From the NCBI GenBank assembly GCA_965261645.1, contig CBDHDJ010000002.1, forward strand, positions 62,001 to 126,000: 64,000 nucleotides of DNA. Reading direction: 5' to 3'. Positions within the stretch are counted from its first letter, which is position 1. Every line of letters begins with the position of its first letter. The translations under genes and the position numbers were made by a program. This document shows, one piece after another, positions 36,994 through 45,249 of this stretch. The notes under the pieces are model-generated. The model did no database searches and was not told where the DNA came from. It saw only the letters and a list, made by a program, of their open reading frames with translations. Origin of the DNA: CBDHDJ01 sp965261645. GTDB lineage: Bacteria > Pseudomonadota > Alphaproteobacteria > SHVV01.

Positions 36994-38085
36994 ATGAGCG
37001 TAACCAAGTTACTCACCGTCATGGTGATGGGCCTTGCGGCGCTCGTCATTGTCGCCGCCGACGCCACACCCGCCTTCGCGGAGAACTGGACGATGCCCGT
37101 ATTTATCCGGGATCCGCCACTGGATATGAACGGCAAGCAGGTGCCGGGGATGCACACGGGACTGGATCCCAGCGAGGTCACCAAGAAGTGGGAACTATGC
37201 GTGTCGTGGCCTCATGTTAAGGATCCCTATTACATCGCCATGACCTACGGCGCGACCGAAGAGGCCAAGCGTCTCGGCGTGGCGCTCACCGTCGTCGCGG
37301 CGGACGGCTATGGCGACCAGGTCGGCCAAATCAAGCAGGTCGAGGACTGCGTGGCGAAAGGCGCCGATGCGGTGGTGGCGATCGCCATTTCCCAGGATGG
37401 CCTGTGCGGCACGATCGATGAGATGCGCAAGAACGGCGTCAAATACATCGATTTTGGGATCGGCGTGAAATGCGACATCGACGGCCGGTCAGTCATTTCC
37501 TATTACGCGACCGGCGTCACCACCGCCGAGTATCTGATGAAAAAGCATCCCAAGGGTTCGGGCAAGGTCCAAGTCCTGTGGCTGCCTGGCCCGGCGGGCG
37601 TCTTCTGGTCCGAGGCAGCCGTCACGGGCTTCAAGGACACCATCCCGGGATCCGAGATCGAGATCGCCAAGGTCATGTACGGCGACAGCGGCAAGGTGGT
37701 GCAGATGAAGTTGCTCGAAGACGGCCTCCAGACCTATTCCGACGTCAAATACGTCGTGGGTGGGGCGCCTGCCATCGAGGTCGCGGTGCAGCTCCTGCGC
37801 GAGCTCGGGCGCGACGATGTCGGGTTGTTCACCTTTTACCTCACGCCCGGTATCGAGCAGGGCGTCGTTAACGGTACGGTGATGGGCTCGGTCACCGAGA
37901 GCAGCGTCATGTACATCCGCCTCGGTATTGAGCTCGCGGTGCGCATTCTCGAGGGCAAGGCCGAGCACATCGACATCGCCACGAAATTCGGCATGATCGA
38001 CCAGGAGATAGCGAAGGGCGACAAGTACGATCGGGCGGACCACCTCGCGCCGAACGGGTGGAAACCGGTCTTTAGAATCAACTAA
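36994..38085 (+). CDS. Periplasmic sugar-binding-fold protein, TorT-like
   Basis: This 363-residue type I periplasmic binding protein has a clear signal peptide ending DATPAFAENW. TorT-like landmarks are WELCVSWPHVKDPYYIAMTYGATEEAKRLGV in outline, QIKQVEDCVAKGADAVV and VLWLPGPAGVFWSEA. TorT senses trimethylamine N-oxide for the TorS kinase in enterics. No TorS, TorR or ABC permease gene is next to it, so the ligand and partner are open. ATG 36994 has GGAGGTG upstream. A strong terminator follows 20 bp after the stop. Confidence 0.85.
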   Translation: MSVTKLLTVMVMGLAALVIVAADATPAFAENWTMPVFIRDPPLDMNGKQVPGMHTGLDPSEVTKKWELCVSWPHVKDPYYIAMTYGATEEAKRLGVALTVVAADGYGDQVGQIKQVEDCVAKGADAVVAIAISQDGLCGTIDEMRKNGVKYIDFGIGVKCDIDGRSVISYYATGVTTAEYLMKKHPKGSGKVQVLWLPGPAGVFWSEAAVTGFKDTIPGSEIEIAKVMYGDSGKVVQMKLLEDGLQTYSDVKYVVGGAPAIEVAVQLLRELGRDDVGLFTFYLTPGIEQGVVNGTVMGSVTESSVMYIRLGIELAVRILEGKAEHIDIATKFGMIDQEIAKGDKYDRADHLAPNGWKPVFRIN

Positions 38086-38104
38086 GATACGTATAATCTG
38101 CCTT

Positions 38105-38153
38105 TCCGGCCGGGATGCCGGTGCAAAGATCGCACCAGCCCCGGCCGGATTTT
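38105..38153 (+). terminator. Strong Rho-independent terminator after the TorT-like gene
   Basis: TCCGGCCGGG (38105-38114) pairs perfectly with CCCGGCCGGA (38140-38149), with an inner GGTGC/GCACC pairing, followed by TTTT. It ends the transcript of the TorT-like gene. The DUF3179 start codon lies only three bases beyond, so that gene must be read from elsewhere or by read-through. Confidence 0.85.
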
Positions 38154-38155
38154 CT

Positions 38156-39529
38156 GTGGCCGGGCGGGCGCTGCGATGGCTGGCCGTCGTGTTCGCCCTG
38201 CTGGTTATTCTCGCGCCGGCCGGACAACTCGCCGCCGAAACCACCGAGTCCGTTGAGCAGGTGGTCCGGCGCGCACTCTTTACCAACGATTCCTGGGAGC
38301 GCGACTCGCTCCTCGCACAACTCGCGGAACGCGGTAACCCCGACGTTGCACCGGCTCTGATCACGGCCCTCAGATTCGTACGCGGGAACAAGGACGCCAT
38401 TGCCGCCACGCTCCTGGCGCTGACCGGCGCCGATCACGGCGAGAGCTGGCACGACTGGATGCTGTGGCAGGAAGCCCATCCCGAAATCACGCCTTTCGAC
38501 GGCTTCGACGGCTTCAAGGCCGACGTCATGGCCGAAATCGATGTCAACTTTCGGGCGTTTCTCCGGCGTGGCGTCAAACACGAGATTCGCCTAGAGGAGA
38601 TTACCTGGGGTGGAGTCATGAAGGACGGCATCCCCGCGCTCGTCAATCCGACCCACTACTTCGCCGAAGCGGCCGACTATCTGGTCGACGAGGAGCTGGT
38701 CTTCGGCCTCGAGATCAACGGCGATGCCCGGGCCTACCCCCTGCGCATTCTCGACTGGCACGAGATGTTCAACGATGTCGTGGGCGGGGTCCCCGTCGCA
38801 CTCGCTTATTGCACGCTATGCGGCTCGGGCATCCTCTACGAAACGAGCGTCCCGCCGCGGCCCGAGCCCTTCGTGTTCGGCTCATCGGGGTTTCTCTACC
38901 GCTCCAACAAGCTGATGTATGACCAGCAAACCCACTCCTTGTGGAACCAGTTCACCGGCCGGCCGGTGGTCGGCCCGCTCACGGGCTCGGGAATCACGCT
39001 GCGGGTGAGACCGGTCGCGATCACGAGCTGGGCGGCGTGGCGCGCGCGCCATCCCGACACCCGGGTGCTGTCGCTGAACACCGGCTACGCGCGGGACTAC
39101 ACGCCGGGCCGACCCTACGCGGGCTATTTCGCCAGCCCCGATCTGATGTTTCCGGCACTGGTCGAGGACCAACGACTGAAGCCCAAGGATTACGTGTTCG
39201 TGTTGCGAGCGGGCACCAACGAGAAAGCTTGGCCGTTGTCCGCCTTCACGGGTGGGCGCGTGATCAACGATTCTGTCGGTGATCTCGATGTCGTGCTGGT
39301 GGGTGACGAGGCGACCCGCACGGTCCGCGCCTACGACGCGGGGGGCCGTGACTTCAACGCCGGAGACAACGGTTTGGAGGATCTGATCGCTGATGGCGAG
39401 ATATGGCGCGTCGGCGAGGAGGCCTTGATGGGCGAAGGAGGCGCCATGCTGCCGCGCCTGCCCGGTCACATCGCTTACTGGTTCGCCTGGAGCGGGTTCC
39501 GCTCCGGGGCGCCGTTCTTCGGCGAATGA
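38156..39529 (+). CDS. Exported DUF3179 family protein
   Basis: This 457-residue protein has a signal peptide (LRWLAVVFALLVILAPAGQLAAET), a roughly 100-residue helical N-terminal part, then the DUF3179 domain. The domain is seen in GDARAYPLRILDWHEMFND, the Cys pair of ALAYCTLCGSGILYE and GFLYRSNKLMYD, NQFTG and LSLNTGYARDYTPGRPY. It is probably periplasmic. Function is unknown; the conserved CxxC suggests redox or metal binding. It starts at GTG 38156 right behind a terminator. It is the last gene before the mobile-element region. Confidence 0.85.
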   Translation: MAGRALRWLAVVFALLVILAPAGQLAAETTESVEQVVRRALFTNDSWERDSLLAQLAERGNPDVAPALITALRFVRGNKDAIAATLLALTGADHGESWHDWMLWQEAHPEITPFDGFDGFKADVMAEIDVNFRAFLRRGVKHEIRLEEITWGGVMKDGIPALVNPTHYFAEAADYLVDEELVFGLEINGDARAYPLRILDWHEMFNDVVGGVPVALAYCTLCGSGILYETSVPPRPEPFVFGSSGFLYRSNKLMYDQQTHSLWNQFTGRPVVGPLTGSGITLRVRPVAITSWAAWRARHPDTRVLSLNTGYARDYTPGRPYAGYFASPDLMFPALVEDQRLKPKDYVFVLRAGTNEKAWPLSAFTGGRVINDSVGDLDVVLVGDEATRTVRAYDAGGRDFNAGDNGLEDLIADGEIWRVGEEALMGEGGAMLPRLPGHIAYWFAWSGFRSGAPFFGE

Positions 39530-39623
39530 GCGGGGGCTTCGCTTCACAGCTTTCACACGCAATGGTGACCGGCTGTGCATTGCGACGCCTTCCCGGCCTG
39601 CCTACATCACGCGTATGACGTTG

Positions 39624-40429
39624 GGTGCTGTCACGGTAACTGGCTGGTGTCAGCTGCGGGTGGCGAGTAGCTTCCTGTTATGAACAAGATCAGCTACCGC
39701 CGACATCGGTTTCCTGCAGAGATAATCCAGCGCGCCGTCTGGCTGTGTTTCCGGTTTCCGCTCAGTTACCGCGATGTGGAGGATCTGCTCGCTGAACGTG
39801 GTGTCGATGTTTCTTACGAGACGATACGGCGCTGGTCTTTAAAGTTTGGGCAGGCCTATGCCCGAAAACTGAGACAATCACGCCCTCGACCAGACGACCG
39901 GTGGCACCTTGATGAGGTGTTTTCCTCCATCAACGGAAAACGGATGTATCTATGGCGGGCGGTGGACAGCGAGGGTGAGGTGCTGGATATCCTGGTTCAG
40001 TCCCGGAGGAACAAGAAAGCAGCACTCAAGCTGATGCGCAAACTGCTCAAGAAGCAGGGGTATGCGCCGAATAAGGTGGTGACCGATAAACTGCCATCTT
40101 ACGGGGCAGCATTGCGTGATCTCAACATGACGGGGAAACACGTTACCGGCGGACGGAGCAACAATCGGGCGGAGAATTCGCACCTGCCGGTTCGACAACG
40201 AGAACGCAGGATGCAGGGCTTCAAGTCATCAGGATCGGCGCAAAGGTTTCTCTCCACCCACGCCGCCATCTACAACACCTTCAATGTCCAACGTCATCTG
40301 ATCACTCGCAAGACAATGCGCCAATTCCGCGGTGACGCGATGAACACGTGGCGGACCGTGACCGCTGCTGCTTGAGCCGCTCAGTTCAGACGTTCAACTG
40401 CGACCTGCCTTCGTTAAGTTGACAGCACT
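39624..40429 (+). mobile_element. IS6-family insertion sequence, complete copy
   Basis: The left end GGTGCTGTCA at 39624 and right end TTGACAGCAC ending about 40428-40429 are short inverted repeats around a single transposase gene; 806 bp is the normal IS6 size. No 8-bp target duplication is visible, which fits cointegrate-type movement or later rearrangement. A second, truncated copy lies inverted at 43194-43606. Confidence 0.85.
39680..40375 (+). CDS. IS6-family transposase
   Basis: This 231-residue DDE transposase starts MNKISYRRHRFP and has HTH-like VEDLLAERGVDVSYETIRRW. The catalytic residues lie in DDRWHLDEVF, VVTDKLPSYGAAL and NNRAENSHLPVRQRERRMQ. It appears intact and identical in its first ~120 residues to the truncated copy downstream. 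Confidence 0.95.
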   Translation: MNKISYRRHRFPAEIIQRAVWLCFRFPLSYRDVEDLLAERGVDVSYETIRRWSLKFGQAYARKLRQSRPRPDDRWHLDEVFSSINGKRMYLWRAVDSEGEVLDILVQSRRNKKAALKLMRKLLKKQGYAPNKVVTDKLPSYGAALRDLNMTGKHVTGGRSNNRAENSHLPVRQRERRMQGFKSSGSAQRFLSTHAAIYNTFNVQRHLITRKTMRQFRGDAMNTWRTVTAAA

Positions 40430-40531
40430 CTCTACAATGCCCAGTGGATCGTCGAAAAGAACGGCTACCTGAGCCCCGCTCAAGCTCGTCAGGCGTGGCA
40501 CGCCGCGATCTCAATCAGGCCCGCCGCGTGA
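40430..40531 (+). pseudogene. C-terminal scrap of a transposase (IS3-like)
   Basis: Right against the IS6 end, one frame reads LYNAQWIVEKNGYLSPAQAR and ends at a TGA at 40529-40531. This looks like the last 30 residues of an integrase-core transposase of the IS3 group. IS6 appears to have cut into or deleted the rest. Family assignment is from one short motif. Confidence 0.45.
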
Positions 40532-40540
40532 GACAAACTT

Positions 40541-42049
40541 GTGTCCAAGGAACCGGGTGCGCTACAAAATTGCGTAAAGCAACCATCGACAATTTACCGA
40601 GATTCCGGAGTGAATCCAGCTAACTTGACAAATCCGTCGTGCGCTACACTCGGCAACCCGCACGGATTTACGAGAGAACACCGCAAAACCAATGCACCAC
40701 CACTCGTCGATCGCAAGTACTGGCTTGCCGCCGCCTTTCTCGTCGCGCTCGGCACGGCGGCGCTCGCTGGCTATTACGGCCTGCGCACCCCGGCGACGCC
40801 GAAAGCGATCAACAATTTTGAGCCTCCGCACAACCCAACAGCCGAAGTCCACCACTTGGCGGGCCCGGAAGGCGAGCATAAACCGGTGCCGGTCATGCCG
40901 GTCACCCGCATTGTCGTGGCCGAGCGCGGTGACAATTTGATGGGTGTGCTGGTAGGCGCCGGCATAGAGCGGCGTAACGCGCACGCGGCGATTATGTCGC
41001 TGAAGGGTGTCTACAACCCGCGCCGCGACCTCCATATCGGCGATCGGATCGAACTGACGTTTGCCGCGGATGAGGCAGGATCTGCTGGGCCAGTGGCGGA
41101 CGCATTTCCACCGCTTGCGCTTACCATGCTCCGCCTGCCGCTGGCCTGGGACCGCGATGTCGAAGCACGCCGCAACGGCGACGACGGTAACTTCCACGCG
41201 ACCGAGCGCATTAGGCCACTGAAGCGCCGGCTGGCGCGAGCTGACGGGACTATCACGGCAAGTTTATTTGTCGACGGCACTGCCGCCGGCATCCCGCCGC
41301 GAGTATTGGCCGAGCTGATCTGGCACTACAGTTTCGACGTTGATTTACAGCGCGAACTCCGGGTCGGCGATGAGTTTGCCGTGATGTACGAGCGCTTCGT
41401 CGATCCTACTGATGCCGTGGTGCACAACGGCGCGATCGAGTACGCCCGCCTCGTGCTGCGCGGCAAGGCGCTGCCGCTTTACCGCTACCGGACAACCGCC
41501 GGCACACTCGGCTGGTTCAACGCGATGGGGGCGAGCATCAGGAAGAGGGTGATGAAGATGCCGATTGACGTCGCGCGGCTGTCATCGCGCTTTGGCAACC
41601 GCGTGCACCCGATCCTCGGCTTCACCCGATTGCATACCGGTGTTGATTTTGCGGCACCGCGAGGGACACCGGTTTACGCCGCAGGCGATGGCCGTATTGT
41701 AGCGCTCGGCCGTAAGGGGGACTACGGTAACTATATCCTCATCCACCACAATAGCATCTACCAAACCGCCTACGGCCATCTCAAGGGCTATGCCCACGGG
41801 CTCAAGCGTGGTAGCCGCGTCCGCCAGGGTCAGGTGATCGGCTATGTTGGCTCCACCGGGCTCTCGACCGGACCGCACCTGCACTACGAGATCCATCGGA
41901 ATGGGCGCCCGATCAATCCGCTTCGCCTCAAGCTGCCATCCCGCGAACAGCTCACGGACACAGAGTTAGTGCGCTTTCAAGCCCACCGCATGGAGCTCGA
42001 ACGCCAGTACCACACACTCGCTGCTTCGGCCCACTTTGCCGCCAAGTGA
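40541..42049 (+). CDS. Membrane-anchored M23 (LytM-type) metallopeptidase
   Basis: This protein of up to 502 residues has a membrane segment at about 60-79 (YWLAAAFLVALGTAALAGYY). A LysM/OapA-like stretch follows (VVAERGDNLMGVLVGAGI, RRDLHIGDRIELTF), then a C-terminal M23 domain with zinc ligands His365 and Asp369 in HTGVDFAAP and His446/His448 in GPHLHYE. It would cut peptidoglycan cross-bridges or regulate amidases. GTG 40541 is the first start; GTG 40610 in the same frame is equally possible, and the first 40 residues look non-native. The gene is flanked by imperfect direct repeats and by inverted IS6 copies, so it may be cargo. Confidence 0.9.
   Translation: MSKEPGALQNCVKQPSTIYRDSGVNPANLTNPSCATLGNPHGFTREHRKTNAPPLVDRKYWLAAAFLVALGTAALAGYYGLRTPATPKAINNFEPPHNPTAEVHHLAGPEGEHKPVPVMPVTRIVVAERGDNLMGVLVGAGIERRNAHAAIMSLKGVYNPRRDLHIGDRIELTFAADEAGSAGPVADAFPPLALTMLRLPLAWDRDVEARRNGDDGNFHATERIRPLKRRLARADGTITASLFVDGTAAGIPPRVLAELIWHYSFDVDLQRELRVGDEFAVMYERFVDPTDAVVHNGAIEYARLVLRGKALPLYRYRTTAGTLGWFNAMGASIRKRVMKMPIDVARLSSRFGNRVHPILGFTRLHTGVDFAAPRGTPVYAAGDGRIVALGRKGDYGNYILIHHNSIYQTAYGHLKGYAHGLKRGSRVRQGQVIGYVGSTGLSTGPHLHYEIHRNGRPINPLRLKLPSREQLTDTELVRFQAHRMELERQYHTLAASAHFAAK
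40579..40624. repeat. Imperfect direct repeat, left copy, flanking the M23 gene
   Basis: About 45 bp starting GCAACCATCGACAATTTACC is repeated at 42060-42104 as GCAGCCATCGACCATTTACC, with roughly three quarters of positions matching and both ending in TAAC. The left copy lies over the N-terminal codons of the M23 frame. Confidence 0.65.
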
Positions 42050-42059
42050 ATGGCTTATG

Positions 42060-42104
42060 GCAGCCATCGACCATTTACCGAATTTTCGGAGTTAACCGGT
42101 TAAC
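42060..42104. repeat. Imperfect direct repeat, right copy, flanking the M23 gene
   Basis: This is the partner of 40579-40624. It begins 11 bp after the M23 stop and ends exactly where the IS5 left inverted repeat begins at 42105. Confidence 0.65.
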
Positions 42105-43193
42105 GGCTTTGGTGCATGGACCTGAGGATTAGTATATCTGGCTCCGCTTCCGTCTTTGAGAGTTTGTCATGCCCTTCAAGTTCCACGCATCGCGTCGCCA
42201 CCATATCCCCAGAGCCAAGTACCGGGTCATGAACTGGCCGGATTATGACCGTGGTTTGGTTCGGCGCGGCGACATTCGTTTCTGGATTGATGAGAGCGCC
42301 CTGGAGCAATGGGACGCAGCCAAGCGGCGAACTCCTGGTGGCCAGCGGCGGTTTTCAGAGTTGGCGATTTCCACGACACTGATGCTGGGGGTGGTCTTCA
42401 GACTGCCGCTGCGCCAGACGGAAGGCTTTGTGCGTTCCCTCGTGGACTTGATGGGGTGCGATCTGCCGGTGCCGGATCACACCACGCTGTCGCGGCGGCG
42501 GCGAACGGTGGATGTCGTTGTGGAAACCAGCACGAACAAGCGGTCTACGGATATCGTGCTGGATTCCACGGGCCTGAAATTCTTTGGCGCTGGCGAGTGG
42601 GCTCGCGCCAAGCACGGTGAAACGCGGCGCTCGTGGCGCAAGCTGCATATCTCGGTTGACCCGGCCAGCAGCGAGATCCGGACGCATGAACTGACCGGTG
42701 ACGACACGGCCGATGCGACGATGGCGGGACCGCTGGTCGCCGGTTCCAGTGGGGTGATCCGGCGCGTGTTTGCCGACGGCGCCTATGACGGGGAGCCCGT
42801 GACAAAAGCGATCCGAGAAGCTCGGCCACCGAATTCACCACCTGAAATCATCATCCCGCCACGCGCCACATCCATTCCTCCCCCGGACACGCCTCATGGC
42901 GGATCGGAACGGGAGCACCATGCGGCGGAGATCGCCTCGAAGGGAAGGATGAACTGGCAGAAACGACAGGGCTACGGATTGAGAGCGCTTGGCGAAACAG
43001 CCATGGCTCGCGTCAAGAGGCTCAACGGCGGCAAGCTCACCGCTCGCACATTCCAATCCCAACAAACCGAAATCGCCATGCAGATCGACGCACTCAATCG
43101 CTCTATCCGTGCGGCGAAACCAAACACAATCAGGATCCGCTAACCAACCGGGGAATGGGCGATCACACCATCGCGGCTCCATGCACCAAAGCC
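42105..43193 (+). mobile_element. IS5-family insertion sequence
   Basis: Perfect 16-bp terminal inverted repeats bound it: GGCTTTGGTGCATGGA at 42105-42120 and its complement at 43178-43193. The 1089-bp length is normal for the family. No target duplication is seen (TAAC on the left, CATC on the right), consistent with a deletion next to the element that also truncated the adjoining IS6 copy. Confidence 0.92.
42169..43143 (+). CDS. IS5-family transposase
   Basis: This 324-residue DDE transposase has catalytic Asp residues in DIVLDSTGLKFFGAGEW and VFADGAYDGEPV, and Glu in LRALGETAMARVKRLNG. The N-terminal part has the family YRVMNWPDYDRGLVRRGD and SELAISTTLMLGVVFRLPLRQTEGF in outline. It is apparently intact. 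Confidence 0.93.
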   Translation: MPFKFHASRRHHIPRAKYRVMNWPDYDRGLVRRGDIRFWIDESALEQWDAAKRRTPGGQRRFSELAISTTLMLGVVFRLPLRQTEGFVRSLVDLMGCDLPVPDHTTLSRRRRTVDVVVETSTNKRSTDIVLDSTGLKFFGAGEWARAKHGETRRSWRKLHISVDPASSEIRTHELTGDDTADATMAGPLVAGSSGVIRRVFADGAYDGEPVTKAIREARPPNSPPEIIIPPRATSIPPPDTPHGGSEREHHAAEIASKGRMNWQKRQGYGLRALGETAMARVKRLNGGKLTARTFQSQQTEIAMQIDALNRSIRAAKPNTIRIR

Positions 43194-43550
43194 CATCAGC
43201 TTGAGTGCTGCTTTCTTGTTCCTCCGGGACTGAACCAGGATATCCAGCACCTCACCCTCGCTGTCCACCGCCCGCCATAGATACATCCGTTTTCCGTTGA
43301 TGGAGGAAAACACCTCATCAAGGTGCCACCGGTCGTCTGGTCGAGGGCGTGATTGTCTCAGTTTTCGGGCATAGGCCTGCCCAAACTTTAAAGACCAGCG
43401 CCGTATCGTCTCGTAAGAAACATCGACACCACGTTCAGCGAGCAGATCCTCCACATCGCGGTAACTGAGCGGAAACCGGAAACACAGCCAGACGGCGCGC
43501 TGGATTATCTCTGCAGGAAACCGATGTCGGCGGTAGCTGATCTTGTTCAT
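43194..43550 (-). pseudogene. IS6 transposase, N-terminal fragment
   Basis: The first ~119 residues (MNKISYRRHRFP to NKKAALKLM) match the intact copy. The frame then runs into IS5 terminal sequence (GFGAWSRDG). Two of the three catalytic acidic residues are lost, so it cannot catalyse transposition. Confidence 0.9.
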
Positions 43551-43606
43551 AACAGGAAGCTACTCGCCACCCGCAGCTGACACCAGCCAGTTACCGTGAC
43601 AGCACC
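43194..43606 (-). mobile_element. IS6-family insertion sequence, 3'-truncated copy in inverted orientation
   Basis: This repeats the first ~413 bp of the IS6 element at 39624 on the opposite strand, ending with the same terminal GGTGCTGTCACGG at 43606. It stops abruptly at the IS5 right end. The missing half is not found on the other side of IS5. Confidence 0.9.
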
Positions 43607-43658
43607 ATTCAAAGTATTCTCGGACTTCCTCGATCTCCTCGTCGGTGGCTTTCAACAT
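43607..43658 (-). other. Possible gene end interrupted by the IS6 insertion
   Basis: On the minus strand an ATG at 43658 opens a frame reading MLKATDEEIEEVREYFE that runs directly into the IS6 end. The frame is also open upstream for at least 17 codons (ANPLQRGATSSSREPF). It looks protein-like but I do not recognise it. It would be the remnant of a host gene cut by IS6. Confidence 0.3.
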
Positions 43659-43808
43659 GAACGGCTCCCGCGATGAGCTCGTCGCACCGCGCTGCAAAGG
43701 GTTTGCGAAGGCCTCAACAATAGTCCGATGCACTGAGCTTACAAAATCCAGCGCGGCAACGAGGGATGTCCTTGTGGTAGAAATCCCCCCCCCTTCTCCC
43801 TGCCCCGT

Positions 43809-44339
43809 TCATCCCGAATTTTCGCGAGTCCTGGCTTCGGCGGTGCAGATGGTCGGTAGTTTTTCGTTTTCGTGGTTGTCACTTCCGGAGCCGTCGGCGG
43901 AATCGGGCGAGTGTCCGACATCAGTTGGCTCCACGGTGGTACGCAGCGTCGCGATCTGGCTCAGCAACGTGCCGGACCCCATGACCTGGGTGCCGAGCGC
44001 CTTCACCCGAGTGCGCAGCTTCGCGTCGGAGGTGTAGACTAGGGACGCGGCCCCGTCCGAGCATTCGTGCACCAGTTCCACGATTCGATCATCCGCTCCA
44101 TCCCGGCGGCCATGGCCAGTGTGAACCACGATGAGGCACTCGGGTGACGGCGGCATGCGGGGCGGCTCCTTCCCATCGAACACAATCGTCCATACGCCAC
44201 CGTGGCCGAGGGCCAGCGGAATGATCTCGGCAACGAGCCTTCGAGCGGCTCCGGCTCTGTCACGCCACCAGCCGTCCGGTCGCGAGCCCATGACGTTGTT
44301 TCCGTCCACGAAGACTCTGGATCGCGCCGCCTGGGTCAT
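43809..44339 (-). CDS. NYN/YacP-like PIN-fold domain protein
   Basis: This 176-residue protein has the NYN signature near its start (RVFVDGNNVMGSRPDGWWRD; acidic Asp12 with Asn14/15). Further acidic positions follow in WTIVFDGKEPP, the ADDRIVEL patch and YTSDAKLRTRVKALG. These are the usual metal-ligand spots of PIN/NYN nucleases. The last ~40 residues are low-complexity and polar. The NNVMGSRPDGWW sequence is typical of actinobacterial members, suggesting transfer. It is alone between mobile elements with no obvious antitoxin partner. Confidence 0.75.
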   Translation of the reverse strand: MTQAARSRVFVDGNNVMGSRPDGWWRDRAGAARRLVAEIIPLALGHGGVWTIVFDGKEPPRMPPSPECLIVVHTGHGRRDGADDRIVELVHECSDGAASLVYTSDAKLRTRVKALGTQVMGSGTLLSQIATLRTTVEPTDVGHSPDSADGSGSDNHENEKLPTICTAEARTRENSG

Positions 44340-44844
44340 GCCGTTCTGCGGTCTCCGTCATGTCGCAGGGGCTACCCGGAAACCGAGCGCCGCCCGCTGC
44401 CCTGCCAGGGCACGATGATACTCGGTGCATGGGGACGGGACACGATGGTGATGCGAATCCCGGGTAGTGACCGTGCGGATGGAGCCGACTGTGACTCCGC
44501 GGGTATTCGCAGACCTCCGCGAGCGGGAATCCACAGTCGCGTGATCGGCCGGTGCATGGCGCTGTGGACCTCGCTCTCGACGTATGAAAATGGTGTTCCG
44601 CCGTTCGATCGAGAGTGGGTGTAAGCAGGCAGGTAGAGGGTCGGGTATTGGGTGCGCGCGCGCAGGTGCGTCGTCGCCGGCAATTCGCCTTCTGCCTTAT
44701 AAGGAATGACCGCGCCCGAGGCATATAAACCGGGAATTTGCGCCTTGCGCGGCCCACTCCGGCAGGAACCGTCCGAGCCGCCATGTTCGGGAAATGCGTC
44801 GCGACGTTTCACGTGCTTCCCGATGACGCCCTAGACGACACCTT
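44340..44844. other. 505 bp without a recognisable gene
   Basis: Several overlapping open frames exist on both strands (one of 146 codons on minus at 44372-44812), but none has recognisable motifs, a ribosome site or plausible composition. It is probably decayed or junction DNA between the NYN gene and the GMC remnant. Confidence 0.5.
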
Positions 44845-45192
44845 ATGCCCTATTGTGGGCGCGAACTCGCGCCGGGCGCGGAAGCCCAGTCCGATGAACA
44901 GCTCATGGCCTTCGCCCGCGAAACGGGGAAGCCGACGCACCACCCCTGCGGCAGCTGCAAAATGGGCCTCGACGATCAGGCGGTTGTGGATGAGGAGTTG
45001 CGCGTGCGCGGCATCGAGGGATTGCGCGTCGTCGATGCCTCGGTCATGCCGCAGATCACCAGCGGCAACATCCACGCGCCCGTCATCATGATCGCCGAGA
45101 AAGCGGCCGACATGATCGCCGGCCAACCCCCGCTCGAGCCCAGTTACCTGCCGTACTACGAGCCCGAGAACTGGGAGACCTCAGCGCGCTAA
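44845..45192 (+). pseudogene. GMC-family oxidoreductase, C-terminal fragment
   Basis: The 115 residues correspond to the last fifth of a choline-dehydrogenase-like FAD enzyme. Markers are HHPCGSCKMGLDDQAVVDEELRVRG in outline, LRVVDASVMPQITSGNIHAPVIMIAEKAADMI in outline, and the active-site His/Asn region. The FAD-binding N-terminus (about 400 residues) is absent upstream. Intact members oxidise alcohols. Its end converges with the dioxygenase cluster 57 bp away. Confidence 0.88.
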
Positions 45193-45249
45193 GCGGGTGC
45201 GTCACCGACTTGGGAAAATGTATCCGCCTCCGATTTTGGGGAGACGGGG

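Noticed and set aside
39624..43606. Classical IS6 composite transposon
   Set aside because: The right copy is truncated, no outer 8-bp duplication is seen, and IS6 composites are usually directly repeated or complete.
44372..44812. 146-codon minus-strand frame between the NYN gene and the GMC remnant
   Set aside because: No motif, no ribosome site and overlapping alternative frames of similar length; treated as chance in GC-rich DNA.
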